A DNA stretch of 64,000 bases from Chryseobacterium luquanense (GCF_026460945.1 NZ_JAOVZV010000022.1:79367-143366); one strand, 5' to 3'. Positions 26,078 to 35,765 are shown, numbered from the stretch's first letter. Notes: a model not told the origin generated them from the sequence alone. Numbers and translations: made by a program.

Positions 26078-27847
26078 TTAAATTGGATTTACCAATTCTA
26101 AAAACCATTCTTTTACCTCGCCTTCTAAATGTGAAGCTAATTTTTCTTCACAAGTTTTATGATAAGAATTCAACCAATTTATTTCGTCCTGAGAAAGAAT
26201 TTCTTTCACAATATCATTTTTAAAGAACGGACAAAATGTTAAGGTTTCAAATTCGTAAAAAGTACCGTGAATTGTAGTTTCAGATTCTTTTACGGCAATT
26301 AGATTTTCGTGACGGATTCCGTAATCACCTTCTAAATAATATCCTGGCTCATTTGAAACAACCATTCCTACTAAAAGTTCCTGCGGGTTCATATCTTTTC
26401 TGATGTTTTGCGGGCCTTCGTGAACGTTCATAAAGCTTCCGACACCATGTCCGGTACCGTGATTATAGTCTTTTGCATTCATCCATAATGGAAGTCTTGC
26501 AATCGCATCCAATTGAACACCTCTCGTTCCTTTCGGAAATTTTACCATCGATAGACGGATCATTCCCTGTAAAACCAAAGTAGAATTGATTTTGAATTCT
26601 TGAGACACCGCCCCTAAAGCCAAAGTTCTCGTAATATCTGTTGTTCCTTCTAGATATTGTCCGCCGGAATCAACCAAAATACTTGCATCTTTCGTTACCT
26701 CTTTGCTTCCTTCACTTTTTGCCGAATAATGCATCATGGCACCGTTTTCTTTAAAACCAACGATGCTTCCAAAACTTTCACCCACAAAATTTTCACCTGC
26801 AGCACGGAAGCTTCTTAGTTTTTCACCAATTGAGTATTCGTTCATGGCTTCTTTTCCGGCATTATGAGTCAACCAATAAAGAAATTTTACCATTGCAACA
26901 CCGTCTCTTACCATTACTTTTCTGAAACCTTCCAACTCTGTTTCGTTTTTCTGAGCTTTCATCAGATTTCCCGGAACGGCAGCTTTTACAAAAGTGTTGT
27001 TAATTTTTAAAGCTTCAAAAATTGACTGATTGCTGTTTGGTGAAACTAAAATGTTCTCGTTTTTAATGGTTCTTAAATGATTGTAAAATTCTTCATACGG
27101 CATCATTTTCACCCACGCTGCATCCATTTGTTTTCTGGCCTCAACTTCCATTTTTTCAAGGTCTGTGAAAAGAATCGCATCATTTTTAGTAATTAAAATA
27201 TATCCTAAAAATACAGGGTTGCTTTCAACGTCACTTCCTCTCAAATTTAATGTCCACGCAACATCATCAAGACTTGAAATCACATGCACGCCAACTTCCT
27301 GCTCTTCCATCTTCTGACGGATTGCAGAGATTTTATCGGTAACAGATTTCCCCGCTCTTTCAATTGGGTGTGTATAAATAGGATTTTTTGAAGGTGTACT
27401 TCTTTCTTTCCAAACTTCTTTTAATAAAGGAGAATCAACTAAGTTTAAATTTTTTGCATTCAGTTTTTGATACAAAAGTTCCCAGTTTGAATGTGAAGTT
27501 GCCAAAGCATTTACGGCAACTTTTCCGTTTGAAGGAATTTCAGAAATAATCCAGTCGATATAGTTGGGAGTTCCTTCCATTCCGTCTTTGAAAAGATCAA
27601 TTCCTGAACCAGCCAATTCAATCGGAGCTTGTGTAAAATATCTTCCGTCCGTCCAAAGTCCAGCTTTATCTTTTGTAATTACCACAAAACCTGCAGAACC
27701 AAGAAAACCTGAAAGCCAGGCTCTTTCCTGCCATTCTTCAGGTAAATATTCACTCATGTGAGGATCTGCGGAGTATACTATAAATGCATCAACATTGTTT
27801 TTCTGCATTTCTTCACGAAGCGCAGCTACTTTTTCCTTTGAAGTCAT
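26078..27847 (-). CDS. Aminopeptidase P family metallopeptidase (M24B)
   Basis: Removes N-terminal residues preceding proline. The C-terminal creatinase fold shows the metal ligands in order: DSGGQYLEGTTDITRT (two Asp), NHGTGHGVGSFMNVHEGP (His), NEPGYY (Glu) and the final Glu in GIRHENL. Two N-terminal creatinase-like domains fill residues 1-300, giving the 590-residue, three-domain form shared with eukaryotic cytosolic XPNPEP1 and Bacteroidota. No signal peptide, so cytoplasmic. Single gene, convergent with the preceding unit. Confidence 0.93.
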   Translation of the reverse strand: MTSKEKVAALREEMQKNNVDAFIVYSADPHMSEYLPEEWQERAWLSGFLGSAGFVVITKDKAGLWTDGRYFTQAPIELAGSGIDLFKDGMEGTPNYIDWIISEIPSNGKVAVNALATSHSNWELLYQKLNAKNLNLVDSPLLKEVWKERSTPSKNPIYTHPIERAGKSVTDKISAIRQKMEEQEVGVHVISSLDDVAWTLNLRGSDVESNPVFLGYILITKNDAILFTDLEKMEVEARKQMDAAWVKMMPYEEFYNHLRTIKNENILVSPNSNQSIFEALKINNTFVKAAVPGNLMKAQKNETELEGFRKVMVRDGVAMVKFLYWLTHNAGKEAMNEYSIGEKLRSFRAAGENFVGESFGSIVGFKENGAMMHYSAKSEGSKEVTKDASILVDSGGQYLEGTTDITRTLALGAVSQEFKINSTLVLQGMIRLSMVKFPKGTRGVQLDAIARLPLWMNAKDYNHGTGHGVGSFMNVHEGPQNIRKDMNPQELLVGMVVSNEPGYYLEGDYGIRHENLIAVKESETTIHGTFYEFETLTFCPFFKNDIVKEILSQDEINWLNSYHKTCEEKLASHLEGEVKEWFLELVNPI

Positions 27848-27936
27848 TATTTTAATAATTTTAAAGACGTGAAGTTACAAATTAAAGCTGATTTTGAGAG
27901 TTAAAAAATATACAAAGTTTTTGAGAGATGAGGTTG

Positions 27937-28057
27937 GATGCTGGAAGCTGGATGAGGGAAGATTGATTGGGATGTAACTTTCAGATTACTTATTTTAAAA
28001 AAAAAATCTCATAAAAATACATCATAAATTTGCTGACAGAAATTACTTCCAGCATCA
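27937..28057. repeat. Imperfect palindromic intergenic element
   Basis: GATGCTGGAAG (27937-27947) is repeated as its exact complement CTTCCAGCATC at 28047-28057, with related GCTGGATG and CCAGTTTCC segments nearby. This is one of several low-complexity palindromic spacers in the window; nothing else is visible in 27848-28129. Confidence 0.45.
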
Positions 28058-28138
28058 AACACCCAGTTTCCAACCCAAATAAATACCATAAATCAGAAAA
28101 TTAAAAAATTTTGGAAAGATTATTGCAGTATGGCCTTC

Positions 28139-28576
28139 ATGGGAACGCAAAACTATAATAATCACAGGAAATATTATCCGCCACATCATTTTGTTTATCT
28201 ACCATTATTGCTGGGTTTAGAAGTTTTTGGAATTTATAAAATATTCAATGATTCGGAACATCAAATTGTTTGGATTCTGTTTTCAGTTATTATATTTTTA
28301 ATCTTGTATTTGGCGGTTATGATTCGTCAGCATTACGCTCTTGGTTTACAAAATCGTTTGGTACGATTAGAATTTAAACAAAGATATTTCGAGCTTTTCA
28401 ACCAAAGATCAGATGAAGTGGAAGAGAAACTTAATTTCGGGCAAATTGCCGCACTGCGTTTTGCTTATGATGATGAATTTAAAGAACTTTTACAGAAAGC
28501 TTTACATGAAAACATTTCTGGAGACCAAATCAAAAAATCCATCAAAAACTGGAGAGAAGATCTTCATCGAATTTAA
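28139..28576 (+). CDS. DUF6526-like membrane protein
   Basis: Begins GTQNYNNHRKYYPPHHFVYLP, a conserved opening of the Bacteroidota DUF6526 family, followed by two transmembrane helices (about 16-34 and 43-62) and a cytoplasmic helical tail. Function unknown. I start at the internal ATG 28139 because homologues begin close to TQNY; an ATG three codons upstream (28130) is possible. It is followed by a tiny lipoprotein gene and topoisomerase IB on the same strand. Confidence 0.8.
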   Translation: MGTQNYNNHRKYYPPHHFVYLPLLLGLEVFGIYKIFNDSEHQIVWILFSVIIFLILYLAVMIRQHYALGLQNRLVRLEFKQRYFELFNQRSDEVEEKLNFGQIAALRFAYDDEFKELLQKALHENISGDQIKKSIKNWREDLHRI

Positions 28577-28602
28577 AATAATAAACCTAAAAATAAAATA
28601 TT

Positions 28603-28770
28603 ATGAAAAAGTGGACTTTATACAGCATGACTGTTCTTAGCTTAATGCTTCTTACAAGCTGTGAAGCAGTGGAAACAATTTTTAAAGCTGGAATGTGGTG
28701 GGGAATCATCGTTGTCGTTGGAATTATTGGGATTATCTTATGGTTATTCTCAAGGGGTAAAAACTCATAA
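28603..28770 (+). CDS. Small lipoprotein/membrane protein (55 aa)
   Basis: Encodes a signal peptide with a lipobox (LMLLTSCEAVE) followed by one transmembrane helix (WWGIIVVVGIIGIILWLF) and a basic end. Such short proteins are often labelled phosphatidate cytidylyltransferase in Bacteroidota databases, but at 55 residues it cannot be that enzyme. It sits 8 bp before topoisomerase IB, and the three genes from 28139 probably share a transcript. Confidence 0.75.
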   Translation: MKKWTLYSMTVLSLMLLTSCEAVETIFKAGMWWGIIVVVGIIGIILWLFSRGKNS

Positions 28771-28778
28771 TTTATCGT

Positions 28779-29882
28779 ATGGAAAATTCAGATCTTGAAA
28801 TTATTTCACATTTAAAACCTTCCAAGATCATCAAAATCATGAAAGATCCGGTGGCTTCTGCAAAGGCTGTAAATTTAATTTACACTTCCGATGCAGAAGC
28901 CATTGGTATTATTCGCCGGAAAAGAGGCAAAAAATTTCAATACTTTATAGGTGACGAAAGAGTTAAAGATAAAGATAAAATCAAACGTATTAACAGTTTG
29001 GTCATTCCGCCGGCTTGGGAAAATGTTTGGATTTGCGCTTTAGATAATGGTCATCTTCAGGCAACTGGTTTTGATGTAAAAAACAGGAAACAATATCGTT
29101 ATCACCCACTTTGGAGTGCTCTGAGAAATCATACAAAATTTTACAGAATGCTTCAGTTTGGCTATGCTTTGCCTGAAATACGTTTACAGCTTGAAAAAGA
29201 TTTAGCCTTAAGAAATTTTGATAAAAGAAAAGTTTTAGCATTGATTGTAAGTTTAATGCAACGTACCAATATCCGAATCGGAAATAATATTTATGAAAAA
29301 CTGTATGGTTCATTTGGTTTGACCACTTTAAAGGAAAAACACGTAAAAGTTGAAGGTCAGAAAATTAATTTTTCGTTTAAGGGGAAGAAAGGTGTAATGC
29401 ACAATGTCAATCTTAAAAGTAAAAGATTGGCAAAACTGATTATGAAATGTAAAGAAATTCCGGGAAAAGAACTGTTTCAATATCTTGATGATGATGGAAA
29501 CAGACATTCTGTGGATTCCGGAATGGTGAATGATTATATCAAAGAGTTGAGCGGAGAAGATTTTACGGCAAAAGATTTCAGAACATGGTCAGGAACGGTA
29601 AATGCTTTAATTGCCTTCAAAGAAATCGGTTATGCAGAAAACAATTCTCAATACAAAAAGAAAGTTAAAGCAGCTTTAGATATTGTTGCCGAACACCTTG
29701 GAAATACGAGTACAGTCTGCCGAAAGTATTACGTTCATCCTTTAGTCATCAATTTATACGAGAATAATACGATTAAAAAATATCTCGACGAATTGGAAGT
29801 TATTGAAGAAAATGATGGAAAAGCTGGATTAACACATGAAGAGAAATTAGTTTTAAAAATTCTGGAAAACGAGAAAATGTAG
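28779..29882 (+). CDS. DNA topoisomerase IB (poxvirus-like)
   Basis: Relaxes supercoils through a 3'-phosphotyrosyl intermediate. The family's N-terminal region (GIIRRKRGKKFQYFIGDERVKD; IPPAWENVWICALDNGHLQATGFDVKNRKQYRYHP) and catalytic residues are visible: RTNIRIGNN (Arg), GKKGVMH (Lys), DFRTWSGT (Arg/Trp) and CRKYYVHP with the nucleophile Tyr. Length 367 is normal for bacterial members. Chromosomally encoded in many Flavobacteriia, with no defence context here. Confidence 0.93.
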   Translation: MENSDLEIISHLKPSKIIKIMKDPVASAKAVNLIYTSDAEAIGIIRRKRGKKFQYFIGDERVKDKDKIKRINSLVIPPAWENVWICALDNGHLQATGFDVKNRKQYRYHPLWSALRNHTKFYRMLQFGYALPEIRLQLEKDLALRNFDKRKVLALIVSLMQRTNIRIGNNIYEKLYGSFGLTTLKEKHVKVEGQKINFSFKGKKGVMHNVNLKSKRLAKLIMKCKEIPGKELFQYLDDDGNRHSVDSGMVNDYIKELSGEDFTAKDFRTWSGTVNALIAFKEIGYAENNSQYKKKVKAALDIVAEHLGNTSTVCRKYYVHPLVINLYENNTIKKYLDELEVIEENDGKAGLTHEEKLVLKILENEKM

Positions 29883-29896
29883 GTTATTGCAAAACT

Positions 29897-30403
29897 TTAA
29901 TGTCCTGGAACTGTGGGTGGGAAATTTTCACCTTCATTCATTTCGATAACCTGTGCGTTTTCATCGAAAGAAACATCAACAGCTCCTGACAAAAAACTAA
30001 ATAAATCTGTGACACATTTTTGATCAGGTGATGTAATTTTAAAAGGACGATGACCCATTTGTACGGTCGTACTTCCATCATTCATTTTCATGATCTCATA
30101 ATTGCCCTTTATTAAACTTTTACAATTTTTCTGATTAATATTAATCTGAAATCGCCTCTCATCAACGAAATACAATACGTCAGGTTTTATATTGTCTTTA
30201 TCTAAATAAAGCTTGCCTTCTTTATAATTTTTCATGTCAAAATACCATCTTGAACCTTTTAAAATGCCATTCAACAATTGATCATCAGGAATCTTATATA
30301 CTTCTATTTGTTGTTTTAAAGGAATTTTCTCAACATTTTTTTTCTTATGCTGTGCGAAAACAGTTTGTGAAAAGCATAAAAGAATAAAGATTATTTTTTT
30401 CAT
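29897..30403 (-). CDS. Exported protein of unknown function (168 aa)
   Basis: A signal peptide (IIFILLCFSQTVFA) precedes a small domain with one recognisable pattern only, YFVDERRFQININQKNCKSL. No lipobox. It is convergent with topoisomerase IB, their stops 14 bp apart, and stands as a single gene. Function not recognised. Confidence 0.65.
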   Translation of the reverse strand: MKKIIFILLCFSQTVFAQHKKKNVEKIPLKQQIEVYKIPDDQLLNGILKGSRWYFDMKNYKEGKLYLDKDNIKPDVLYFVDERRFQININQKNCKSLIKGNYEIMKMNDGSTTVQMGHRPFKITSPDQKCVTDLFSFLSGAVDVSFDENAQVIEMNEGENFPPTVPGH

Positions 30404-30497
30404 TTTCTAAAACTTTAATATCTATCAAATATAATCATTCTCATAAATAATAAAACTGAAATAGTTTCTATCGATTTTCAGTCCAAATTAAATGTTG

Positions 30498-30505
30498 TAA
30501 ATTTG
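30498..30505 (+). promoter_or_regulatory. Predicted -7 promoter box of pruA
   Basis: TAAATTTG fits TAnnTTTG and lies 31 bp before the pruA start codon. No convincing -33 element is seen. Confidence 0.45.
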
Positions 30506-30536
30506 TAAAAAAGCAAAAACAAACAATACAACTCAT

Positions 30537-32162
30537 ATGTCAAAAGCAATTTCGCAAGTACCATTTGCAGTAAATGAGCCGGTAACTTCTTACGAACCGG
30601 GATCATCAGAAGTAAAATCTCTTCTTGCAACTTACAAAAAAATGTGGGCAGAAAAGACAGAAATCCCAATGATTATCAACGGAAAAGAAGTGAAAACTGG
30701 TGATACTGTTCAGCTTCAGTCTCCACAAGATCATGCTCATGATTTCGGTTTTTATCATAAAGGAACAATGCAGCATGTAGATGATGCCATCAATACAGCA
30801 TTAGCCGCAAAAAAAGCTTGGAATGACCTTGGATGGGAACACCGTGCAGCGATTTTCTTAAAAGCAGCAGATCTTTTGGCGGGACCATACAGAGATGTAA
30901 TTAATGCAGCAACCATGATCGGACAGTCTAAAAATGTTCATCAGACTGAAATTGATGCCGCTTGTGAATTTATTGATTTCTTGAGATTTAATGTAGAATT
31001 TATGACTGAAATGTATTCTGAACAACCGGTTTCTGACGCAGGAATCTGGAACAGAGTAGAATACAGACCACTGGAAGGATTCTGTTTTGCGGTAACTCCA
31101 TTTAACTTTACAGCGATTTCCGGAAATTTACCGACTTGTATGGCAATGCTTGGAAACGTGGTGGTTTGGAAACCTTCAGACAAGCAGATATATTCAGCTA
31201 AAGTGATCATGGATGTTTTAATCGAAGCGGGACTTCCTGCCGGAGTTATCAATATGATTTTTACAGACGGAAAAGAAACTGCTGAAAAAGTAATGGCTCA
31301 CAGAGATTTTGCAGGACTTCATTTTACAGGATCTACAAAAGTTTTTCAGGGAATGTGGAAAATGATTGGGGATAATATTCACAACTACAGAACGTACCCA
31401 AGAATCGTTGGTGAAACTGGAGGAAAAGATTTCGTTATCGCTCACCCTTCTGCAAACATAGAAGCTGTTGCAACAGGTTTGGTAAGAGGTTCTTTCGAAT
31501 ATCAAGGACAAAAATGTTCTGCGGCTTCAAGAGCTTATATTCCTAAATCTCTTTGGGCTGATGTGAAAAAAGTAATGGAAACTCAGATTGCATCTATTAA
31601 AGTGGGTTCTCCTGAAGATCCTTCTAACTTCGTGAATGCAGTAATCGATAAAAATTCATTCGAAAAATGTAAAGGTTACATCGACAGAGCAAACGCTTCA
31701 GATGTTGCCAATGTTGTGATCGGTGGTAAAACTGATGATTCTAAAGGCTGGTTTGTACATCCAACTGTTATAGAAACTACAGATTCTCAATATGAAAGTA
31801 TGGTTGAAGAAATTTTTGGTCCTATTTTGTCAGTTTTCGTTTACGAAGATGCAGATTGGTCTGAAACTTTAAAAATTGTCGATTCTTCTTCTCCATATTC
31901 ATTAACAGGTTCAGTTTTCGCACAAGACAGATATGCTGTAAATGAAGCTTTCAAAGCATTAGAAAATGCATCTGGAAACTTCTATATTAACGACAAACCA
32001 ACCGGTGCAGTTGTTGGTCAACAACCTTTTGGTGGAGGTAGAGCTTCAGGAACAAACGACAAAGCGGGTTCTAAAATGAACTTATTGAGATGGACTTCTG
32101 TAAGATCGATCAAAGAAACTTTTGTTTCACCTAAAGATTATAAATATCCATATTTAGGATAA
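30537..32162 (+). CDS. pruA: L-glutamate gamma-semialdehyde (1-pyrroline-5-carboxylate) dehydrogenase
   Basis: Oxidises glutamate semialdehyde to glutamate with NAD in proline catabolism. Aldehyde-dehydrogenase landmarks are present: FCFAVTPFNFTAISGNLP, WKPSDKQ, GETGGKDFVIAHP (catalytic Glu), YQGQKCSAASRAYIP (catalytic Cys) and EEIFGPILSVFVYED. At 541 residues it is the stand-alone form, not the PutA fusion. It starts SKAISQVPFAVNEPV, as in other Bacteroidota. A proline dehydrogenase gene is not adjacent. A strong terminator follows. Confidence 0.95.
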   Translation: MSKAISQVPFAVNEPVTSYEPGSSEVKSLLATYKKMWAEKTEIPMIINGKEVKTGDTVQLQSPQDHAHDFGFYHKGTMQHVDDAINTALAAKKAWNDLGWEHRAAIFLKAADLLAGPYRDVINAATMIGQSKNVHQTEIDAACEFIDFLRFNVEFMTEMYSEQPVSDAGIWNRVEYRPLEGFCFAVTPFNFTAISGNLPTCMAMLGNVVVWKPSDKQIYSAKVIMDVLIEAGLPAGVINMIFTDGKETAEKVMAHRDFAGLHFTGSTKVFQGMWKMIGDNIHNYRTYPRIVGETGGKDFVIAHPSANIEAVATGLVRGSFEYQGQKCSAASRAYIPKSLWADVKKVMETQIASIKVGSPEDPSNFVNAVIDKNSFEKCKGYIDRANASDVANVVIGGKTDDSKGWFVHPTVIETTDSQYESMVEEIFGPILSVFVYEDADWSETLKIVDSSSPYSLTGSVFAQDRYAVNEAFKALENASGNFYINDKPTGAVVGQQPFGGGRASGTNDKAGSKMNLLRWTSVRSIKETFVSPKDYKYPYLG

Positions 32163-32207
32163 GTAATGATTAATTGACAATGAGTAATTGTTGATGTTAT
32201 ATAAAAA

Positions 32208-32237
32208 AAGCCTCGAAATTTTGGTTTCGGGGCTTTA
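32208..32237. terminator. Terminator between pruA and a convergent gene
   Basis: AAAGCCTCGAAA and TTTCGGGGCTTT pair (one wobble) around a 6-nt loop, with A and T tracts on either side. Confidence 0.75.
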
Positions 32238-32243
32238 TTGTTT

Positions 32244-32624
32244 TTAAATTTTATGTTTTAAGACTTTTGTTCTTATTTTTAAAATAATCAATAAAGCCTG
32301 AGTAATGATAAAAGTAAAAAACGGAATTGTAAAAGCAGGATAATTCAGAGCTTCTGAAGATACATACATCAATCGGCTTGCAACAGCAATAATCATTAAA
32401 GCTAAACTTAATAATGAAAATGGAATATCATATTTGCATTTTACTAAATTTAAAATCATGCCTACAAGTCCTAAAAAAGCAAAAAGCTGATCAATATTTC
32501 CAAAGTCGAATACAGTAAAACTTAACCATAAAATAAAAGGAATAGGTATCATTTGTCCCATCAACATAATTAGAGAATAGGTTATTAGAGAAAATATGTT
32601 CAAATATTTTATAAATATTGTCAT
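32244..32624 (-). CDS. Small integral membrane protein (126 aa)
   Basis: Four hydrophobic helices are visible (around 8-30, 35-55, 62-85, 95-118) with short polar links and a basic C-terminus (KIRTKVLKHKI). No recognised domain. Single gene convergent with pruA; the downstream terminator at 32208-32237 serves both. Confidence 0.65.
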   Translation of the reverse strand: MTIFIKYLNIFSLITYSLIMLMGQMIPIPFILWLSFTVFDFGNIDQLFAFLGLVGMILNLVKCKYDIPFSLLSLALMIIAVASRLMYVSSEALNYPAFTIPFFTFIITQALLIILKIRTKVLKHKI

Positions 32625-32692
32625 TTAGAATATAATTAAGTTTTACCGGTATTTTAATAGATTCTAATTTTTAAGACGCTGTAAATTAGAAA

Positions 32693-33082
32693 TTACTTCA
32701 CAACCGTTGCTTCCATTTCAACTTTTAAGGTTTCAAACAAAGTTTTCACTTCAATTACGGTAGTCGTTTGCTGAATTTCATGTTTTATAATCCAGTTTTG
32801 CCAAATGTCGAAATTCTCAAAAAATGCTGGATGATCTGTTGTGTAAAGAGTTAGTCGTACGATATTTTTAACTTCAAAATCTGCCTGCAAGATCACCTTT
32901 TCAATATTTTCAAAGGTTTTGATGATTTGCGTTCTCATATCTGCACTGCTCGAAATGCCTTGGTCGTTAATTGCAGTTTGCCCGGAAACATACAGTGTAC
33001 TCTGAACATTTTTTACTTCTACAGCTTGTACGTAATTTCTTTCGTCTTGCCATGTCCACGGGTTGATGATTCTTTTTTCCAT
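32693..33082 (-). CDS. RidA/YjgF-family protein
   Basis: The RidA fold is suggested by VQSTLYVSGQTAINDQG, DFEVKNIVRLTLYTTD and the C-terminal VIEVKTLFETLKVEMEATVV. Canonical RidA hydrolyses reactive enamines and imines using an Arg in the C-terminal RxxxxG-E motif. Here that position reads KTLFETLKVEMEA with no Arg, so it belongs to a non-canonical subgroup and deaminase activity is doubtful. It lies next to a Crp-family regulator on the same strand. Confidence 0.8.
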   Translation of the reverse strand: MEKRIINPWTWQDERNYVQAVEVKNVQSTLYVSGQTAINDQGISSSADMRTQIIKTFENIEKVILQADFEVKNIVRLTLYTTDHPAFFENFDIWQNWIIKHEIQQTTTVIEVKTLFETLKVEMEATVVK

Positions 33083-33159
33083 GTTGAAATATTTTAATTT
33101 AATTAATGGAACAAAGTTCGGCAGAGTGGGAAAATTGATGTTGTGACCTGCATCACTAT

Positions 33160-33744
33160 TTAAGGCTTTTTTAAATCTGATTCTAAATACAGTCTGCTTA
33201 ATGTTTCTCTTGAAAGACCTAAATAAGCAGACAAGATGGTTTTTGGTAAGCGTTGAATGAGAGTTGGGTAAGATTTCAGAAACTGTTCGTATCGTTCTTT
33301 TGCGCTCATTGTCATCAAGGAAAGAATTCTTCTTTGATTAGAAATATGTCCGCTGATTGCTTTTTTAAGGAAAAAATCAGTCATTTTTGGAAGCTCTGTC
33401 AAAAGTTGTTGATAAGCGTCAAAAGAAAGTTTAAAAACTTCAGTATTTTCTAAACATTGAAGGGATTGCGTAGCTTTCGATTGCGTGTAAAATGCCGCAT
33501 AATCGGTTTCCCACCAATCTTCCATTGCAAAAGAAATGATATGTTCTTTACCTTCACTGTCATTAAAAGAAAGCTTTACAAGTCCGGAAATGATAAAATA
33601 AACATCGTCGACTTTATCATTTTCGTTGATGATGAATTCTCTTTTCTTAAAAATTTCATGACTGAAAAAAGAACAGGCTTTCTCCAATTCGTCTTCTGAG
33701 AGATTAATTGTTTTCTGAATATGATTTTTTAGAATTTGCTTCAT
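33160..33744 (-). CDS. Crp/Fnr-family transcriptional regulator
   Basis: Residues ~25-115 form a cyclic-nucleotide-binding-like beta-roll (INENDKVDDVYFIISGLVKL, then EHIISFAMEDWW). The C-terminal winged HTH is visible as PKTILSAYLGLSRETLSRLY. The phosphate-binding cassette Arg/Ser pair of true cAMP receptors is not evident, as in most Bacteroidota members. At 194 residues it is short but complete. It probably senses stress or a metabolite; target genes may include the adjacent RidA-like gene downstream. Confidence 0.88.
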   Translation of the reverse strand: MKQILKNHIQKTINLSEDELEKACSFFSHEIFKKREFIINENDKVDDVYFIISGLVKLSFNDSEGKEHIISFAMEDWWETDYAAFYTQSKATQSLQCLENTEVFKLSFDAYQQLLTELPKMTDFFLKKAISGHISNQRRILSLMTMSAKERYEQFLKSYPTLIQRLPKTILSAYLGLSRETLSRLYLESDLKKP

Positions 33745-33747
33745 ATT

Positions 33748-34311
33748 TTACCCTTGAAAATCTCCACAATCATGCTCCTCGAATTTTTCAACCAGACTTT
33801 GAGGGGTATAATATTCTGAAATTCTTTTGTTTTTGAGTACTGGTTTTTTGCCATCAATAGTAAGTTTATAGATAGGTTCATTTTCAACTTTAGTGAAAAT
33901 AAAATTAGCATCAGAAGTGATTATTTTTAAACTGTTTCCCGAATTTTCATACTTGAAATCTTTATATCTGTAAAAATCATTTTTCTCACATAAGCTTACA
34001 ATGTCAAAATTCTTTTTGTTGATTTTAAATTCGGCTAAATCACATGCATAACAATTTCCGGTAAATTCAATTCCGTATTTTTTGAAAACATCTTTATTAT
34101 TAACATCCTTAATTTCAATCGGAGACAAATTGCTGTATTCCGACCATTCAATTTCCTCAATTTTCTTTTCTTCGACAGGTTTTTCAATAGTTTTAGGTTC
34201 AGAAATCTGTTCGGTATTTTCAGTTGGTTTTTCAGTTTCCTTATTTTCAGGTTTGCAGGAAAAAATTGTCAATAAAAGAGCTGTTGAGTATAATAGAATT
34301 ATCTTTTTCAT
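33748..34311 (-). CDS. Lipoprotein of unknown function (187 aa)
   Basis: Signal peptide with lipobox (LLLTIFSCKPEN) followed by a Glu/Lys/Pro-rich linker (residues ~20-52) and a compact domain with two Cys pairs (CYACDLAEF; C near 109). No known family recognised. It is 3 bp upstream of the Crp-family gene, suggesting cotranscription, and 15 bp downstream of the TIGR04222-like gene. Confidence 0.65.
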   Translation of the reverse strand: MKKIILLYSTALLLTIFSCKPENKETEKPTENTEQISEPKTIEKPVEEKKIEEIEWSEYSNLSPIEIKDVNNKDVFKKYGIEFTGNCYACDLAEFKINKKNFDIVSLCEKNDFYRYKDFKYENSGNSLKIITSDANFIFTKVENEPIYKLTIDGKKPVLKNKRISEYYTPQSLVEKFEEHDCGDFQG

Positions 34312-34326
34312 ATTTAAATTTAAAAA

Positions 34327-35700
34327 TTAATCTCCACCGCAACCACCACAACTGCTGCAAGAACTTCCGCCACAAGAAGAATCGGATGATGATGATGATG
34401 ATGTTCCGCAACTGCTACCTGAACTATCTGATGTTGCACGGTTTGTTAAAGGAATAAATGAAGTTGTAAGAACTGCTGTTCCCATCAAAAAATAGCTCCA
34501 TTGCCAATCATTGTTGATGTTTCTTTTGGGTAAAATTACAGTTTTATATAAATCGGGTAAAAATTTTAAACTGAATAAATTGGTAAGTCTGAATAAATAA
34601 CCAAACATAAAAAGGATTAATAGAATTACAGCAAAACTTATTTGCAAAATAGGTTTATCCCGCAAAATTCCTGTCGCAATTCTAAGAAAACCCAACATCA
34701 TCAAAGCGAGAAAAACAATGAAATTCAGCACAAATAAATTGGATAAAAACTTAGAGCGAATAAAATATTTTTTCAAGGCATCCATCGATTTAAAAATGTT
34801 CGAAAATACAGGTTTTAAGAGAAGTTGAGACGAAAAATTAGGATAAGAAGTTTTCCCAAGATCTTTTAATAACTCAATAATCTGCTCGTGTTCTTTAGAT
34901 TTAATGAAAGTTAATTCGTTTGTGCTGATTGTTTTGTCAGTATTTATTTTTATTGAGCCATTATCAATCAACTCACTTACATTTCCATTGATGATGGATC
35001 TGATATTTCCGGTTTTAAAATAGATCAGTTCGTAAGGATTAAGATTAAACACAAAAGAATTTTTGTCGAATAAATTGATTATTTTTTGAAATTTTCTTCG
35101 GTTCAACCATTCCAAACCACTCACTGAAATAATAATTAACCCTAAATATAAAAGAATAAAATCAGGATTTTTTATGCTGTAATATACTGGTTTCAACAAA
35201 AAGTAGAGCGGAATTGTCAATATAATAAATGCTGAAATTCCAATAATAATCGCTGTTCTCAGTTTGAACTTTGATTTCTTTAGATTCAGACTTTCATAAG
35301 GACTTGAATAATTCCAAATATGTTCAGGCTGATTTCCAAAATGAGTTTCGTATAATTTTGTTGTGCGCTCTTTTGCAAGTCTAAATTTTTGAAAATCTTC
35401 TTTATTATGAGTTGAAGGAATATGCTGAATCTGTTTTTCTAAGACTTCGCAAAATTCATGATAAGATTTGGTGAAAATAAGATGTTGATGCCAAACTGTA
35501 TCTACAATTTCCGACGGCGAAACCATCATATCTGAAACTGCAGCCAAATACATGAATTTCTTGTATTCTAAAATCGCTTGCTGGGTGAAATTTTGAGTCC
35601 AATAATTTTCGTTAGCCAATCTCAATGTAAAATCATATTCACTCGGAGGATGATCAAAGCTGAACTTATCAATTTTTTCCCAAAGATCTTTATTCATCAT
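34327..35700 (-). CDS. TIGR04222-like membrane protein with Gly/Ser/Cys-rich tail
   Basis: The N-terminal ~110 residues resemble the glycine-rich-domain-like module (SPSEIVDTVWHQHLIFTKSY), which in related proteins binds unknown partners. Transmembrane helices lie at about 150-172, 180-198, 325-345, 350-372 and 395-410. The last ~35 residues are almost only Ser, Gly and Cys (SSCGGSSCSSCGGCGGD). The tail is encoded partly by an ATC/GAT trinucleotide run near 34385 that may vary in length. Function unknown; this architecture is common in Flavobacteriia. Confidence 0.75.
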   Translation of the reverse strand: MMNKDLWEKIDKFSFDHPPSEYDFTLRLANENYWTQNFTQQAILEYKKFMYLAAVSDMMVSPSEIVDTVWHQHLIFTKSYHEFCEVLEKQIQHIPSTHNKEDFQKFRLAKERTTKLYETHFGNQPEHIWNYSSPYESLNLKKSKFKLRTAIIIGISAFIILTIPLYFLLKPVYYSIKNPDFILLYLGLIIISVSGLEWLNRRKFQKIINLFDKNSFVFNLNPYELIYFKTGNIRSIINGNVSELIDNGSIKINTDKTISTNELTFIKSKEHEQIIELLKDLGKTSYPNFSSQLLLKPVFSNIFKSMDALKKYFIRSKFLSNLFVLNFIVFLALMMLGFLRIATGILRDKPILQISFAVILLILFMFGYLFRLTNLFSLKFLPDLYKTVILPKRNINNDWQWSYFLMGTAVLTTSFIPLTNRATSDSSGSSCGTSSSSSSDSSCGGSSCSSCGGCGGD

Positions 35701-35765
35701 GTTTTTGAATATTGAACTTAAAGATAAGTAATTTTAGTTTTGAAAATATTTAAAAATTAATAATC

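Noticed and set aside
28603..28770. Phosphatidate cytidylyltransferase
   Set aside because: The name is used for similar 50-60 residue proteins but the length and single helix rule out the enzyme.
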